Shown: one piece after another, positions 47,751-61,300 of the stretch | Layout: each line of letters opens with the position of its first letter | How positions within the stretch are numbered: the first letter of the stretch is position 1 | Source: Sophora flavescens | Lineage: Eukaryota > Streptophyta > Magnoliopsida > Fabales > Fabaceae | Assembly (NCBI GenBank): GCA_030762895.1 | Contig: JAUPTC010000015.1 | Coordinates: 2,708,395 to 2,772,394, forward strand | Reading direction: 5' to 3' | DNA length: 64,000 nucleotides | Position numbers and translations under genes: made by a program | The notes under the pieces: model-generated | Told to the model about the DNA's origin: nothing | Databases searched by the model: none | Seen by the model: the letters and a program-made list of their open reading frames with translations, nothing else

Positions 47751-50700
47751 CCAAATTCAAACCCTGGACCCTAATTCTAACCTTATTTTTAACTCAAAAC
47801 CCTAATTTTGACCCAAAACCCCAATTTTAACCCCAAAGCCCTAATTTTGACCCAAAACCCAAATATATAATCCCCAAACCCTAATTTTAACTAACCCAAA
47901 ACCGCCCTTATTACTTTTTGACCCAATATTTAAAACTCAAAACACTAATATTCAAACCCTAAACCCTAATTTTACCCTAAACCCTAAAATTGACTCAAAA
48001 TTTTACCCAAATCCCAAATATTAACCCCAAACCCTTTTTGACCCAAAACCCAATCTTAAACTCAAAACCCTAATTCAAACCCTAAACCCTAATTCAAACC
48101 ATATTTTTTACCCAAAGCCCTATTTAGAACTCAAAAACCTAATTCAAACCCTAAACCCTAATTTTGATCCTAAACCGAATTTGGACCCAAAACCTAATTT
48201 TGATCCAAAACCCTAATTTTAACCCAAAACCCTAATTCTAACCCTATTTTGACCCAAAACCTATTTTTTAACTCAACCCTATTTTAAACCCTAAAACCCT
48301 ATGTTTGACCCAAAACCCTAATTTTAACCCAAGGCCCAAATTTTGACCCAAAGCCCTAATTTTAACCCAACCTATTTTTAACTCAACACCCTATTTTTGA
48401 ACCAAACCCTATTTTAAACCCTAATTTGGACACTAAACCCTAAATTTGACCAATAACCCTAATTTTGTAACGAAACCATAATTCTAACCCTAAACCCTAA
48501 ATTTGACCCAAAACCCTAATTTTGACCCGAACCCCTAAACTTTGACCCAAAACCCTAATTCTAACCTTAATTCTAACCCGAAACCCTAATTTTGTCCCAA
48601 AATCGAAATTTTGACCCAAAACCCAAATTATAACCCCAAAGCTCTATTTTTGATCCAAAAACATATTTTAAACTCAAAACCCTATTTCAAACCCTAAACC
48701 CACTTCCTAAACCCAAATTCCCCAACCTTTTCCTATATTTTACTCAAACACTATTTTAAACGCTAAACCCTAATTTTGATCCTAAACCCAAATTTAACCC
48801 AAAGCCCTAATTTTGACACGAAACACTAAAATTTACCAAAACCCTATTTTAACTCAACCCTATTTCAAACCCTAAACCCTAATTTTGACACTAAATCAAA
48901 GAACCCTAATTTTGACCCGAAACCCCGATTTTAAACCAAAACCTAATTCTAACCCTAATTTTGACCTAAAACCCTATTTTTAACTCAAAACCCAAATTCA
49001 AACCCTAAACCCTTATTTTTACCAATAACCCTAATTTGGACCCAAAACCCATCTTTTGACCCAAAACCCCAATTTTAACCCCAATCCCTAATTTTGACAC
49101 AAAACCCTAATTCTAACCCTATTTCAAACCCCAAACCCTAACTAACCTTTTACACTAAACCCAAAATTTGACCAAAAGCCCTTATTACCCTATTTTTACC
49201 CAATATTTAAAACACAAAACCGAATTTCAAACCCTAAACCCTAATTTTGAACCAAAACGCAAAATTTTAACTCAAAAACCCAAACCCAAATATTAACCCC
49301 CAAAGCCCTAATTTTGACCCAAAACCCTATCTTAAACTCAACCCTAATTCAAACCCTAAACCCTAATTCTAACCGTATTTTTTTACCCAAAACCCTATTT
49401 TTAACTCAAAACCCTAATTCAAACCTTAAACCCTAATTTTGATCCTAAAACCGAAATTTGACCCAAAAACCTAATTTTGATCCAAAACCATAATTTTAAC
49501 CCAAAACCCTAATTCTAACCCTATTTCTTACCCAAAAACCTATTTTTAACTCAAAACCCTAAAACCCTATGTTTGACCCAAACCCTAATTTTAACCCAAA
49601 CCCCAATTTTAACCCAAAGCCCTAATTCTAACCCTATTTTTGACCCAACACCCTATTTTAAACTCAAACCCTATTTTAAACCCTAATTTTGACACTAAAC
49701 CCTAAATTTGACCCATAACCCTAATTTTGTCACAAACCATAATTCTAACCCTAAACCTAAATTTGACCCAAAACCCTAATTTTGACCCAAACCCTAAACT
49801 TTGACCCAAAACCCTAATTCTAACCTTATTTGACCCAAACCCTAATTTGGAACAAAACCATAATTTTGAACTCAAAACCCTAATTTAAACCCTAAACCCT
49901 ATATTTTTGACCTAAAACCCTATTTTAAACTCAAAACCCTATTTCAAACCCTAAACCCCAACTTTACACTAAACCCAAAATTTGAACAAAAGCCTTTATT
50001 AGACCCTATTTTATACCTAATATTTTAAACTCAAAACCTATTTTAAACCCTAAACCCTAATTTTGATCCTAAACCCTAAATTTAACCTCAAAACCCTAAT
50101 TTAGACACTAAACACTAACTTTACCATATTTTTTACCCAAAACCCTATTTTTAAACTCAAAACCCTAATTCAAACCCTAAACCCTAATTTTGACCCTAAA
50201 TCTTGACCCAAAAACCTAATTTTGATCCAAAACCATAATTATAAACCAAAACCCTAATTCTAAACCTAATATTGACCAAAACCCCTATATTTAACTCAAA
50301 CCCAAATTCAAACCCTAAACCCCTAATTTTTGACCAATAACCCTAATTTTAACCCAAAACCCAAATTTTAACCCAAAACCCTAATTCTAACCCCATATTT
50401 TACCCCAGACCCTAATTTTAACACCAAACCCTATTTCACAAACCCTAAATTGGACACAAAACCCTAAATTGACCCTATAACCCAATATTTGTCAAAACCC
50501 AAATTTCAACCCTAAACCCTAAATTTGACCCTAAACCAAAATCTTGACTCAAACTAAATTTTTACCCAAAACCTAAATATTAACCCTAATTTTGGACCCA
50601 AAACCCTAATTTGGAAACTAAAACCATAATTTTGACCCTAAACCAAAATTCTAACCATATTTTTTGATCCAAAACCCTATTTTTAACTCAAAACCCTAAT

Positions 50701-52300
50701 TCAAACCCAAACCCAAATTTTGATCCTTAAACCCTAATTTGACCCAAAACCTAATTTTGATCCAAAACCATAATTTTAACCCAAAACCCTAATTTAACCC
50801 TATTTCTGATCCAAAAACCTATTTTTAACTCAAAACCCTAAAACCCTAATTTTGACCCAAAACCCTAATTTTAACCCAGCCCAAATTTTTGAACCCAAAA
50901 CCCTAATTTAAATTCAAAACCCTATTTTAAACCCTAAACCCTAATATTGACCCTAAATTGGACACTAGAACACTAATTTTGACCCAAACCCTAATTTTGA
51001 ACCAAACCCTAATTCTAACCCTAAATATTTGACCCAAAACCCTAATTTTTAACTCAAAACCCAAATTCAACCCAAAACCCTAATACTAACCTTATTTATA
51101 ACTCAAAACACTAATTCAAAACAAAAACCATAATTTTGACCCAAAACCCAAATTTTGACACAAAACCCAAATATTTAATCCCAAAACCCTATTTTAAACC
51201 CAAAGCCCTATTTTAAACCCAAAACCCTAATTCAAACCCTAAACACTAATATTGCACCTAAAGCCCTAATTTGGACCCTAATACCCAATATTTTAAACTC
51301 AAAACCCTAATTCTAACCTAATTTTGATCCTAAACCCTAAATTTAACTCAAAGCCCTAATTTAACCCTAAAACCTTATCTAACCCTATTTTTGGCCCAAA
51401 ACCTATTTTTAACTCAAAACTCTAATTCAAACCCTAAACCCCTATTTTTGACCCAAAACCACAATTTGCACCCAAAACCCAAATTTTCACGCAAAGCCCA
51501 AATTTTGAACCAAAACCCTAATTTTACACTAAACCCAAATTTGAACCAAAACCCTAATTTTAACCCAATATTTTAAACTCAAACCCTATTTAAAACCCTA
51601 AACCCTAATTTTGACCCTAAACCCAAAATTTGGAGCGAAAACCTAATTTTGACCCGAAACCCTAATTTTAACCCAAAACCCTAATTCTAACTTTATTTTT
51701 TACCCAAAACCTTATTTTTAACTCAAAATCCTAATATTGACCCAAAACCCAAATTGTCTCCCAAAACCCAAATTTTGATTCAAAACCCATATTTTAATCC
51801 CAAAGCCCTTAATTTTGACCCAAATCCCTATTTTAAAATCACAACCCTAATTCAAACCGTAAACCCTAATTTTGATCATAAACCCGAATTTTAACCCAAA
51901 GCCCTAATTTTGACCCAAAACCCTAATTCTAACCCTATTTTTGACCCAAAACCCTATTTTAAACTCAAAACCCTATTTCAAACCCTAAACACTAATTTTG
52001 ACCCTAAACCCTAAATCAGACCGAGAACCCTAATTTTGACCCGAAACCCTGATTTTAAACCAAAACCCGAATTCTAACCCTAATTTTGACCCAAAACCCT
52101 ACTTTTACCTCAAAACCCAAATTCAAACCCTAAACCCTAATTTGGACCCAAAACCCAACTTTTGACCCAAAACCCCAATTTTAACCCCAATCCCTAATTT
52201 TGACCCAAAACCCTAATTCTAACCCTATTTTTGACCCAAAACTCCATTTTAAACTCAAAACCCTATTTCAAACCCTAAACCTAACTTTTACACTAAACCC
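47750..52300 (+). repeat. Telomere-like satellite, irregular zone
   Basis: The same kind of unit (about 19 bp), but the 1.3-kb register fades. TTTTGTCACG-type markers at about 48473 and 49727 still keep it, and after that I cannot follow it to 52300. Many small indels occur. GGACCCTAATTCTAACC, the marker of the 2.6-kb register, is at 47766 and next at 52935 (5169 bp, about two long units). Confidence 0.85.
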
Positions 52301-55300
52301 AAAATTTGATCCAAAGCCCTTATTTTGTCTTGAACCCATAATTTAAAACCCAAAACCCTAAGTCTCACCCTAAACCCTAATTTTGACCCTAAACGCAAAA
52401 TTCGGCCCAAAATTTTACCCAAAACCTAAATATCAACCCCCAAAGCCCTAATTTTGACCCAAAACCCTATCTTAAACTCAAAACCCTAATTCAAACCCTA
52501 AACCCTAATTCTAACCCAATTTTTGACCCAAAACCCCTTTTTAAACTCAAAACCCTATTTCAAACCCTAAACCCTAACTTTTACATTAAACCCAAAATTT
52601 GACCCAAAGCCCTAATTAGGACCCTATTTTATACCCAATATTTTAAACTCAAAACCCTATTTTAAACGCTAAACCCTAATTTTGATCCTAAACACTAAAT
52701 TTAACCCAAAGCCCTAATTTTGACTCGAAACCCTAATTTTAGCCCAATTTTTGACCCAAAACCCTATTTTAAACTCAAAACCCTGTTTCAAACCCTAAAC
52801 CCTATTTTTGACTCTAAATCTGACCTGGAACACTAATTTTGACCTGAAACCCTAATTTTAAACCAAAACCCTAATTCTAACCCTATTTTTGACCCAAAAC
52901 CCTATTTTTAACTTAAAACCCGAATTCAAACCCTGGACCCTAATTCTAACCTTATTTTTAACTCAAAACCCTAATTCAAACCCTAAACTCAAATTTTGAC
53001 TCAAAACCCAAATTTTGACCCAAAATCCAAATATTAATCCCAAAACCCTAATTTTACACTAAACCCAAAATTTGACCAAAACCCTAATTCAAACCCTAAA
53101 CCCAATATTGTCAACTCAAACCCTAATTTTAACCCCAAACCCTAATTTTGACTCTAAACCCTAATTTTAACCCAAAACCCAAATTCTAACCTTGTTTTTA
53201 CCCAAACCCAATCTTAAACTCAAAACCCTAATTCAACCCCTAAACCCTAATTCTAACCATATTGTTTGACCCAAAACCTATTTTTTAACTCAAAACCCTA
53301 ATTCAAACCCTAAACCCCTAATTTTGATCCTAAACCTTAATTTGGACCCAAAACCTAATTTTAATCCAAAGCCCTAATTTTAACCCAAACCCCTAATTTT
53401 ACACTAACCCTAAATTTGAACCAAAGCCATTATTTTACCCAAAATTTTCAAACTCAAAACCCAATTTCAAAACTTAAACCCTAATTTTGACCCTAAACCC
53501 AAAATTTGACCCAAAACCCATTTTGACTCTAACCCTAATTTTAACCCAACACCCTAATTCCAAACTCTATTTTACCTAAACCTTATTTTTAACTCAAAAC
53601 CCTAAATATTGACCCAAAACCCAAATTTTGTCCCAAAACCCTAATTTTGATCCTAAACCCTAATTTTAACCTAAATCCCTATTTTAAAATCACAACCCTA
53701 ATTCAAACCAAACCCCGAATTTGATCATAACCAAATTTTTACCCAAAGCCATAATTTTGAACAAAAACCTATTTCTAACCCTATTTTCACCCAAACCCTA
53801 ATTTTAAACTCAAAACCCTAATTCAAACCCTAAATCGTATTTTAAACCCAAACCCTAATCAAACCCTAAACCCTAACTTTTACACTAAACCTAAAATTTA
53901 AACCAAAGCCCTAATTCGAACCCTAATTTCCCAATACCCTATTTTTAAACTCAAAACCCAAATTTAAACCCTAAACCCTAATTTTGACCCTAATACCCAA
54001 ATTTAACCCAAAGCCCTAATTTTGACTCAAAACCTAATTCTAACCCTATTTTTGACCCAAAACCCCATTTTAAACTCAAAACCCTATTTCAAACCCTAAA
54101 CCCTAACTTTACCCTAAACCCAAAATTTGACCACTAATTTTGACCAAACCTAATATTTAAAACTCAAAATCCATTTCAAACCCTAAACCCTAATTTTGAC
54201 CCAAAACCCTAAATTTAACTCAAAAACCAAAATATTAACCCCCAAAGCCCTAATTTTGACCCAAAACCCTATCTTAAACTCAAAACCCTAATTCAAACCC
54301 TAAACCCTAATTCTAACCCTATTTTTGACCCAAAACCCCATTTTAAACTCAAAACCCTATTTCAAACCCTAAACCCTAACTTTTACACTAAACCCAAAAT
54401 TAGACCAAAAGCCCTTATTACCATATTTTGACCTAATATTCAAAACTCAACCGAATTTCAAACCCTAAACCCTAATTTTGACCCTAAACGCAAAATTCGA
54501 CTCAAAATTTTACCCAAAACTAAATATTAACCCCCAAGCCCTATCTTAAACTCAAAACCCTAATTCAAACCCTAAACCCTAATTCTAACCATATTTTATT
54601 TACCCAAAACCCTATTTTTAACTCAAAACCCTAATTCAAACCCTAAACCCTAATTTTGATCCTAAAACCGAAATTTGACCCAAAAACCTAATTTTGATCC
54701 AAAAACAAAATTTTAACCCAAAACCCTAATTCTAACCCTATTTCTGACCCAAAAACCTATTTTTAACTCAAAACCCTAATTCAAACCCTAAACCCCTATG
54801 TTTGACCCAAAGCCCAAATTTTAACCCAAAGCCCTAATTCTAACCCTATTTTGACCACACCCTATTTTAAGCCCTAACTCAAACCCTAATTTGGACACTA
54901 AACCCTAAATTTGACCCATAACCCTAATTTTGTCACGAAACCCTAATTCTAACCCTAAACCCTAAATTTGACCCATAACCCTAATTTTGTCACGAAACCC
55001 TAATTCTAACCCTAAACCCTAAATTTGACCCAGAACCCTAATTTTGACCCGAAACCCTAAAATTTTACCCAAAACCCTAATTCTAACCTTATTTTGGACC
55101 CAAAACCCTAATTTGGACCAAAAACCATAATTTTGACCCAAAACCATAATTTTATCCCAGAGCCCTATTTTTGATCCAAAACCCTTTTTTAAACTCAAAA
55201 CCCTTACTTTTACACTAAACCCAAAATTTGACCCAAAGCCCTAATTAGGACCCTATTTTATACCCAATATTTTAAACTCAAAACCCAATTTTAAACGCTA

Positions 55301-58300
55301 AACCCTAATTTTGATCCTAAACACTAAATTTAACCCAAAGCCCTAATTTTGACTCGAAACCCTAATTTTAGCCCTATTTTTGACCCAAAACCCTATTTTA
55401 AACTCAAAACCCTATTTCAAACCCTAAACCCTATTTTTGACCCTAAATCTGACCAAGAACACTAATTTTGACCCGAAACCCTAATTTTAAACCAAAACCC
55501 TAATTCTAACCCTATTTTGACCCAAAACCCTATTTTTAACTCAAAACCCAAATTCAAACCCTGGACCCTAATTCTAACCTTATTTTTAACTCAAAACCCT
55601 AATTCAAACCCTAAACCCAAATTTTGACCCAAAACCCACATTTTAATCCCAAAACCCTAATTATAACCCCAAAGCCCTTATTTTAACCCCATATACTCAA
55701 ACCTAATATTCAACCTAAACCCTAATTTTTGACCCTAAACCCAAAATTTTGACCAAAACCCAAATTTTAACCCAAAACCCTAATTTTAACCTTATTTTTA
55801 ACTCAAAACCCTACTTCAAACCCTAAACCCTAATTCTAACCCTATTTTTGACCCAAAAACCTATTTTTAACTCAAAACCCTAATTCAAACCTAAACCCCA
55901 TGTTTGACCAAACAAAACCTTAATTTTGACCCAAAACCCTAATTTTAACCCAAAGCCCTAATTCTAACTATTTGACCCAAAACCTATTTTTAACTCAAAC
56001 CCTAATCAACCCTAAAACATTTGAACCAAAGCCATAATTTTGACCCAATATTTTAAACTCAAAGCCCTATTTCAAACCTACCTATTCCTAAACCCATTTA
56101 CCCTAACCCTTTACCTAATTTACCCTAACCCATTTCCCCCTAATTTTGACCAAACCCTAAATTTAACCCAAAACCCTGATTCTATCATTATTTTTGACCC
56201 AACACCTTATTTTTAACAAAAAACCCTAATATTGACCCAAAACCCAAATTGTGTCCCAAAACCCAAATTTTGATACAAAACCCGATTTTAATCCCAAATT
56301 CTATTTTAAAATCACAACCCAAGAAAAATAAACCCTAATTTTATCCATTTAAACCAAACCTAATTTGATCATAAACCCAAATTTTAACCCAAAGCCATAA
56401 TTTTGACCCAAAACCCTATTTCTAACCCTATTTTCACCCAAACCCCTATTTTAAACGCAAAACCCTAATTCAAACCCTAAATCGTAATTTTGACCCGAAA
56501 CCCTAAATCTGACCGAGAACCCTAATTTTGACCCGAAACCCTAATTTTAAACCAAAACCCTAATTCTAACCCTAATATTGACCCAAAACCCTATTTTTAA
56601 CTCAAAACCCAAATTCAAACCCTAAACCCTAATTTTGACCAATAACCCTAACTTGGACCCAAAACTCCAATTTTAACCCCAAGCCCTAATTTTGACCCAA
56701 AACCCTAATTCTAACCCTATTTTTGACCCAAACCCCCATTTTAAACTCAAAACCCTATTTCAAACCCTAAACCTAACTTTTCCACTAAACCCAAAATTTG
56801 ACCCAAAGCCCTTGTTACCCTATTTTTTACCCAATATTTAAAACTCAAAACCGAATTTCAAACCCTAAACCCTAATTTTGACCCTAAACGCAAAATTCGA
56901 CTCAAAATTTTACCCAAAACCAAAATATTAACCTCCAAAGCCCTAATTTTGATCCAAAACCCTATCTGAAACTCAAAACCCTAATTCTAACCATATTTTT
57001 TTACCCCAAACCCTATTTTTAACTCAAAACCCTAATTCAAACCCTAAACCCTAATTTTGATCCTAAAACCGAAATTTGACCCAAAAACCTAATTTTGATC
57101 CAAAACCAATATTTTAACCCAAAACCCTAATTCTAACCCTAATTCTGACCCAAAAACCTATTTTTAACTCAAAACCCTAATTCAAACCCTAAACCTCTAT
57201 GTTTGCCCCAAAGCCCAAATTTTAACCCAAAGCCCTAATTCTAACCCTATTTTTGATCCAACACCCTATTTTAAACCGAACCCTATTTCAAACCCTAATT
57301 TGGACACTAAACCCTAAATTTGACCCATAACCCTAATTTTGTCACGAAACCCTAATTCTAACCCTAACCCCTAAATTTGACCCAGAACCCTAATTTTGAC
57401 CCGAAACCCTAAATTTTTACCCAAAACCCTAATTCTAACCTTATTTTGGACCCAAAACCCTAATTTGGAACAAAAACCATAATTTTGACCCAAAACCATA
57501 ATTTTAAACCAGAGCCCTATTTTTGATCCAAAACCCTTTTTTAAACTCAAAACCCTTACTTTTACACTAAACCCAAAATTTGACCCAAAGCCCTAATTAG
57601 GACCCTATTTTATACCCAATATTCTAAACTCAAAACCCCATTTTAAACGCTAAACCCTAATTTTGATCCTAAACACTAAATTTAACTCAAAGCCCTAATT
57701 TTGGCGCGAAACCCTAATTTTAGCCCTATTTTTGACCCAAAACCCTATTTTAAACTCAACCCTATTTCAAACCCTAAACCGTATTTTTGACCCTAAATCT
57801 GACCAAGAACACTAATTTTGACCCGAAACCGTAATTTTAAACCAAAACCCTAATTCTAACCCTATTTTTGACCCAAAATCCTATTTTTAACTCAAAACCC
57901 AAATTCAAACGCTGGACCCTAATTCTAACCTTATTTTTAACTCAAAACCCTAATTCAAACCCTAAACCCAAATTTTGACCCAAAACCCAAATTTTAATCC
58001 CAAAACCCTAATTATAACCCCAAAGCCCTTATTTTAACCCCAATACCCTAATTCAAACCCTAAACCCTAATATTGGTCCTAAACCCTAAATTTAACCCAA
58101 AACCCTAATTTTGACCAGAAACTCTAATTTTAACCCAAAACCCTAATTCTAACCTTATTTTTTACTCAAAACCCAATTTTTAACTCAAAACCCTATTTGA
58201 AACCCTAAACCCTTATTCTAACCCTATTTTTGACCCAAAAACCTATTTTTAACTCAAAACTCTAATTCAAACCCTAAACCCCTATGTTTGACCCAAAACC

Positions 58301-61300
58301 TTAATTTGGACCCAAAACCCTAATTTTAACCCAAAGCCCTAATTTTGACCCAAAACCCTAACTTTTACACTAAACCCGAAATTTGAACCAAAGCCATAAT
58401 TTTGACCCAATATTTTAAACTGAAAACCCAATTTCAAAACTTAAACCCTAATTTTGACCCTAAACCCAAAATTTGACCCAAAAACCTAATTTTGACCCGA
58501 AACCCTAATTTTAACCCAAAACCCTAATTCTAACTTTATTTTTTACCCAAAACCTTATTTTTAACCCAAAACCCTAATATTGACCCAAAACCCAAATTGT
58601 GTCCCAAAACCCTTAATTTTGATACAGAACCCTGATTTTAATCCCAAATCCCTATTTTAAAATCACAACCCTAATTCAAACCGTAAACCCTAATTTTGAT
58701 CATAAACCCGAATTTTAACCCAAAGCCCTAATTTTGACCCAAAATCCTAATTCTAACCCTATTTATGACCCAAAACCCTATTTTAAACTCAAAACCCAAT
58801 TTCAAACCCTAAACCCTAATTTTGACCCTAAACCCTAAATCTGACTGAGAACCCTAATTTTGACCCGAAACCCTATTTATAACTCAAAACCCAAATTCAA
58901 ACCCTAAACCCTAATTTTGACCAATAACCCTAACTTGGACCCAAAACTCCAATTTTAACCCCAAGCCCTAATTTTGACCCAAAACCCTAATTCTAACCCT
59001 ATTTTTGACCCAAAACCCCATTTTAAACTGAAAACCCTATTTCAAACCCTAAACCTAACTTTTCCACTAAACCCAAAATTTGACCCAAAGCCCATATTAC
59101 CCTATTTTTGACCCAATATTTAAAACTCAAAACCGAATTTCAAACACTAAACCCTAATTTTGACCCTAAACGCAAAATTCGACCCAAAATTTTACCCAAA
59201 ACCTAAATATTAACCCCCAAAGCCCTAATTTTGACCCAAAACCCTATCTTAAACTCAAAACCCTATTTCAAACCCTAAACCCTAATTCTAACCCTATTTT
59301 TGACCCAAAACCCCATTTTAAACTCAAAACCCTATTTCAAACCCTAAACCCTAACTTTAACACTAAACCCAAAATTTGACCAAAAGCCCTTATTACCATA
59401 TTTTGACCAAATATTTAAAACTCAAAACCTAATTTCAAACCCTAAACCCTAATTTTGACCATAAACGTAAAATTCGACTCAAAATTTTACCCAAAACCAA
59501 AATATTAACCCCCAAAGCCCTAATTTTGACCCAAAACCCTATCTTAAACTCAAAACCCTAATTCAAACCCTAAACCCTAATTCTAACAATATTTTTTTAC
59601 CGAAAACCCTATTTTTAACTCAAAACCCTAATTCAAACCCTAAACCCTAATTTTGATTCTAAAACCGAAATTTGACCCAAAAACCTAATTTTGATCCCAA
59701 ACCAAAATTTTAACCCAAAACCCTAATTCTAACCCTATTTCTGACCCAAAAACCTATTTTTAACTCAAAACCCTAATTCAAACCCTAAACCTCTATGTTT
59801 GACCCAAAGCCCAAATTTTAACCCAAAGCCCTAATTCTAACCCTATTTTTGATCCAACACCATATTTTAAACCGAACCCTATTTCAAACCCTAATTTGGA
59901 CACTAAACCCTAAATTTGACCCATAACCCTAATTTTGTCACGAAACCCTAACTCTAACCCTAAACCCTAAATTTGACCCAGAACCCTAATTTTGACCCGA
60001 AACCCTAAATTTTTACCCAAAACCCTAATTCTAACCTTTTTTGGACCCAAAACCCTGATTTGGACCAAAAACCATAATTTTGACCCAAAACCATAATTTT
60101 AACCCAGAGCCCTATTTTTGATCGAAAACCCTTTTTTAAACTCAAAACCCTTACTTTTACACTAAACCCAAAATTTGACCCAAAGCCCTAATTAGGACCC
60201 TATTTTATACTCAATATTTTAAACTCAAAACCCCATTTTAAACGCTAAACCCTAATTTTGATCCTAAACACTAAATTTAACCCAAAGCCCTAATTTTGGC
60301 TCGAAACCCTAATTTTAGCCCTATTTTTGACCCAAAACCCTATTTTAAACTCAAAACCCTATTTCAAACCCTAAACCCTATTTTTGACCCTAAATTTGAC
60401 CAAGAACACTAATTTTGACCCGAAACCGTAATTTTAAACCAAAACCCTAATTCTAACCCTATTTTTGACCCAAAACCCTATTTTTAACTCAAAACCCAAA
60501 TTCAAACGCTGGACCCTAATTCTAACCTTATTTTTAACTCAAAACCCTAATTCAAACCCTAAACCCAAATTATGACCCAAAACCCAAATTTTAATCCCAA
60601 AACCCTAATTATAACCCCAAAGCCCTTATTTTAACCCCAATACCCTAATTCAAACCCTAAACCCTAATATTGGTCCTAAACCCTAATTTTAACCCAAAAC
60701 CCTAATTTTGACCAGAAACCCTAATTTTAACCCAAAACCCTAATTCTAACCTTATTTTTTACTCAAAACCCAATTTTTAACTCAAAACCCTATTTGAAAC
60801 CCTAAACCCTTATTCTAACCCTATTTCTGACCCAAAAACCTATTTTTAACTCAAAACTCTAATTCAAACCCTAAATCCCTATGTTTGACCCAAAACCTTA
60901 ATTTGGACCCAAAACCCTAATTTTAAACCAAAGCCCTAATTTTGACCCAAAACCCTAACTTTTACACTAAACCCGAAATTTGAACCAAAGCCATAATTTT
61001 GACCCAATATTTTAAACTCAAAACCCAATTTCAAAACTTAAACCCTAATTTTAACCCTAAACCCAAAATTTGACCCAAAAACCTAATTTTGACCCGAAAC
61101 CCTAATTTTAACCCAAAACCCTAATTCTAACTTTATTTTTTACCCAAAACCTTATTTTTAACTCAAAACCCTAATATTGACCCAAAACCCAAATTGTGTC
61201 CCAAAACCCTTAATTTTGATACAGAACCCTGATTTTAATCCCAAATCCCTATTTTAAAATCACAACCCTAATTCAAACCGTAAACCCTAATTTAGATCAT

